Shown here one piece after another: positions 7,649-7,869 of a stretch of DNA of 7,869 nucleotides. The stretch is taken from the NCBI GenBank assembly GCA_011390235.1, contig JAABSS010000002.1, positions 1-7,869 of the forward strand. Direction: 5' to 3'. This DNA comes from Desulfotignum sp. Lineage in GTDB: Bacteria > Desulfobacterota > Desulfobacteria > Desulfobacterales > Desulfobacteraceae. The first letter of the stretch is position 1. Every line of letters starts with the position of its first letter. Position numbers and translations under genes: made by a program. Below the pieces are notes generated by a model. That model was not told the origin of the DNA and made no database searches. It saw nothing but the letters and a program-made list of their open reading frames with translations.

Positions 7649-7869
7649 TTATTTTTTTTCCCCGTTGCCGGACAACCGCTTTGTCAGCCATATATTTCCT
7701 GCAATCAGGACGATTGCCACGGCGGCTGCAATGAGTCCATTCACCCAGCCAGGATGCTGTATGGTATGCAAAAGACGGTCTGCAAATATGCTAATGGCCA
7801 GAATGCCCGGCAGCATACCCCCAGCCGTGCCCAGAAGATAGTCTTTGAGCTTGATATGGGATGCCCCGG
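7649..7869 (-). CDS. VTT/TVP38-TMEM64 domain membrane protein, C-terminal fragment
   Basis: I translated this partial gene by hand; the frame begins at 7867 and gives 72 residues before a TAA at 7649-7651. It opens with GASHIKLKDYLLGT (1-14) and GMLPG (17-21). This resembles the conserved end of VTT-domain (DedA/TVP38-related) inner-membrane proteins, where a polar residue-rich loop precedes a re-entrant or membrane helix. Two hydrophobic stretches are visible, about 18-33 and about 44-62 (GLIAAAVAIVLIAGNIWL), followed by a short basic and polar tail ending in GEKK. Similar C-termini occur both in stand-alone TVP38 proteins and in phospholipase D-VTT fusions; the missing N-terminus prevents a choice. 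VTT proteins are linked to lipid scrambling or transport in membranes. The stop lies one base before the glgA ATG, which implies an operon with translational coupling. Confidence 0.75.
   Translation of the reverse strand, partial: GASHIKLKDYLLGTAGGMLPGILAISIFADRLLHTIQHPGWVNGLIAAAVAIVLIAGNIWLTKRLSGNGEKK

Noticed and set aside
7369..7841. Plus-strand open frames near the right edge
   Set aside because: They are antisense to the glgA N-terminus and the VTT-type gene, both of which have recognisable family motifs, and they have no features of their own.

Overview
The window is one co-directional block on the minus strand that carries alpha-glucan (glycogen) and trehalose/maltose metabolism genes. 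It looks like bacterial chromosome from a mesophilic, moderately GC-rich Gram-negative organism. The gene set (a TreS-maltokinase fusion next to GlgE, GlgB and a divergent GlgA) and the protein flavour suggest a deltaproteobacterium/Desulfobacterota-type host. That placement is an inference from family resemblance, not something the sequence proves.

In transcription order (right to left) the layout is: (1) the C-terminal 72 residues of a VTT/TVP38-type membrane protein, at the right edge; (2) glgA, a divergent GT5 glycogen synthase, starting one base after that stop; (3) an 82-nt gap holding two copies of a 13-nt repeat; (4) glgE, alpha-1,4-glucan:maltose-1-phosphate maltosyltransferase; (5) a 24-nt gap; (6) a 1115-residue trehalose synthase-maltokinase fusion (treS-mak); (7) a 19-nt gap; (8) the first 204 residues of glgB, a branching enzyme that runs off the left edge. 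No gap exceeds 82 nt and no convincing terminator lies between genes, so the block reads as a single operon.

The genes make biochemical sense together. TreS interconverts trehalose and maltose. The fused maltokinase phosphorylates maltose to maltose 1-phosphate. GlgE transfers the maltosyl unit onto an alpha-1,4-glucan. GlgB adds the alpha-1,6 branches. This is the complete trehalose-to-glycogen GlgE pathway. GlgA adds the parallel nucleotide-sugar route, so the operon appears to feed one polymer from two donors. No RNA genes, CRISPR arrays, insertion sequences, attachment sites or origins were seen. I found no clearly new system. The points most worth a second look are the divergent GlgA, the 20-bp-period direct repeat ahead of glgE, and the coupling of a VTT membrane protein gene to glgA.
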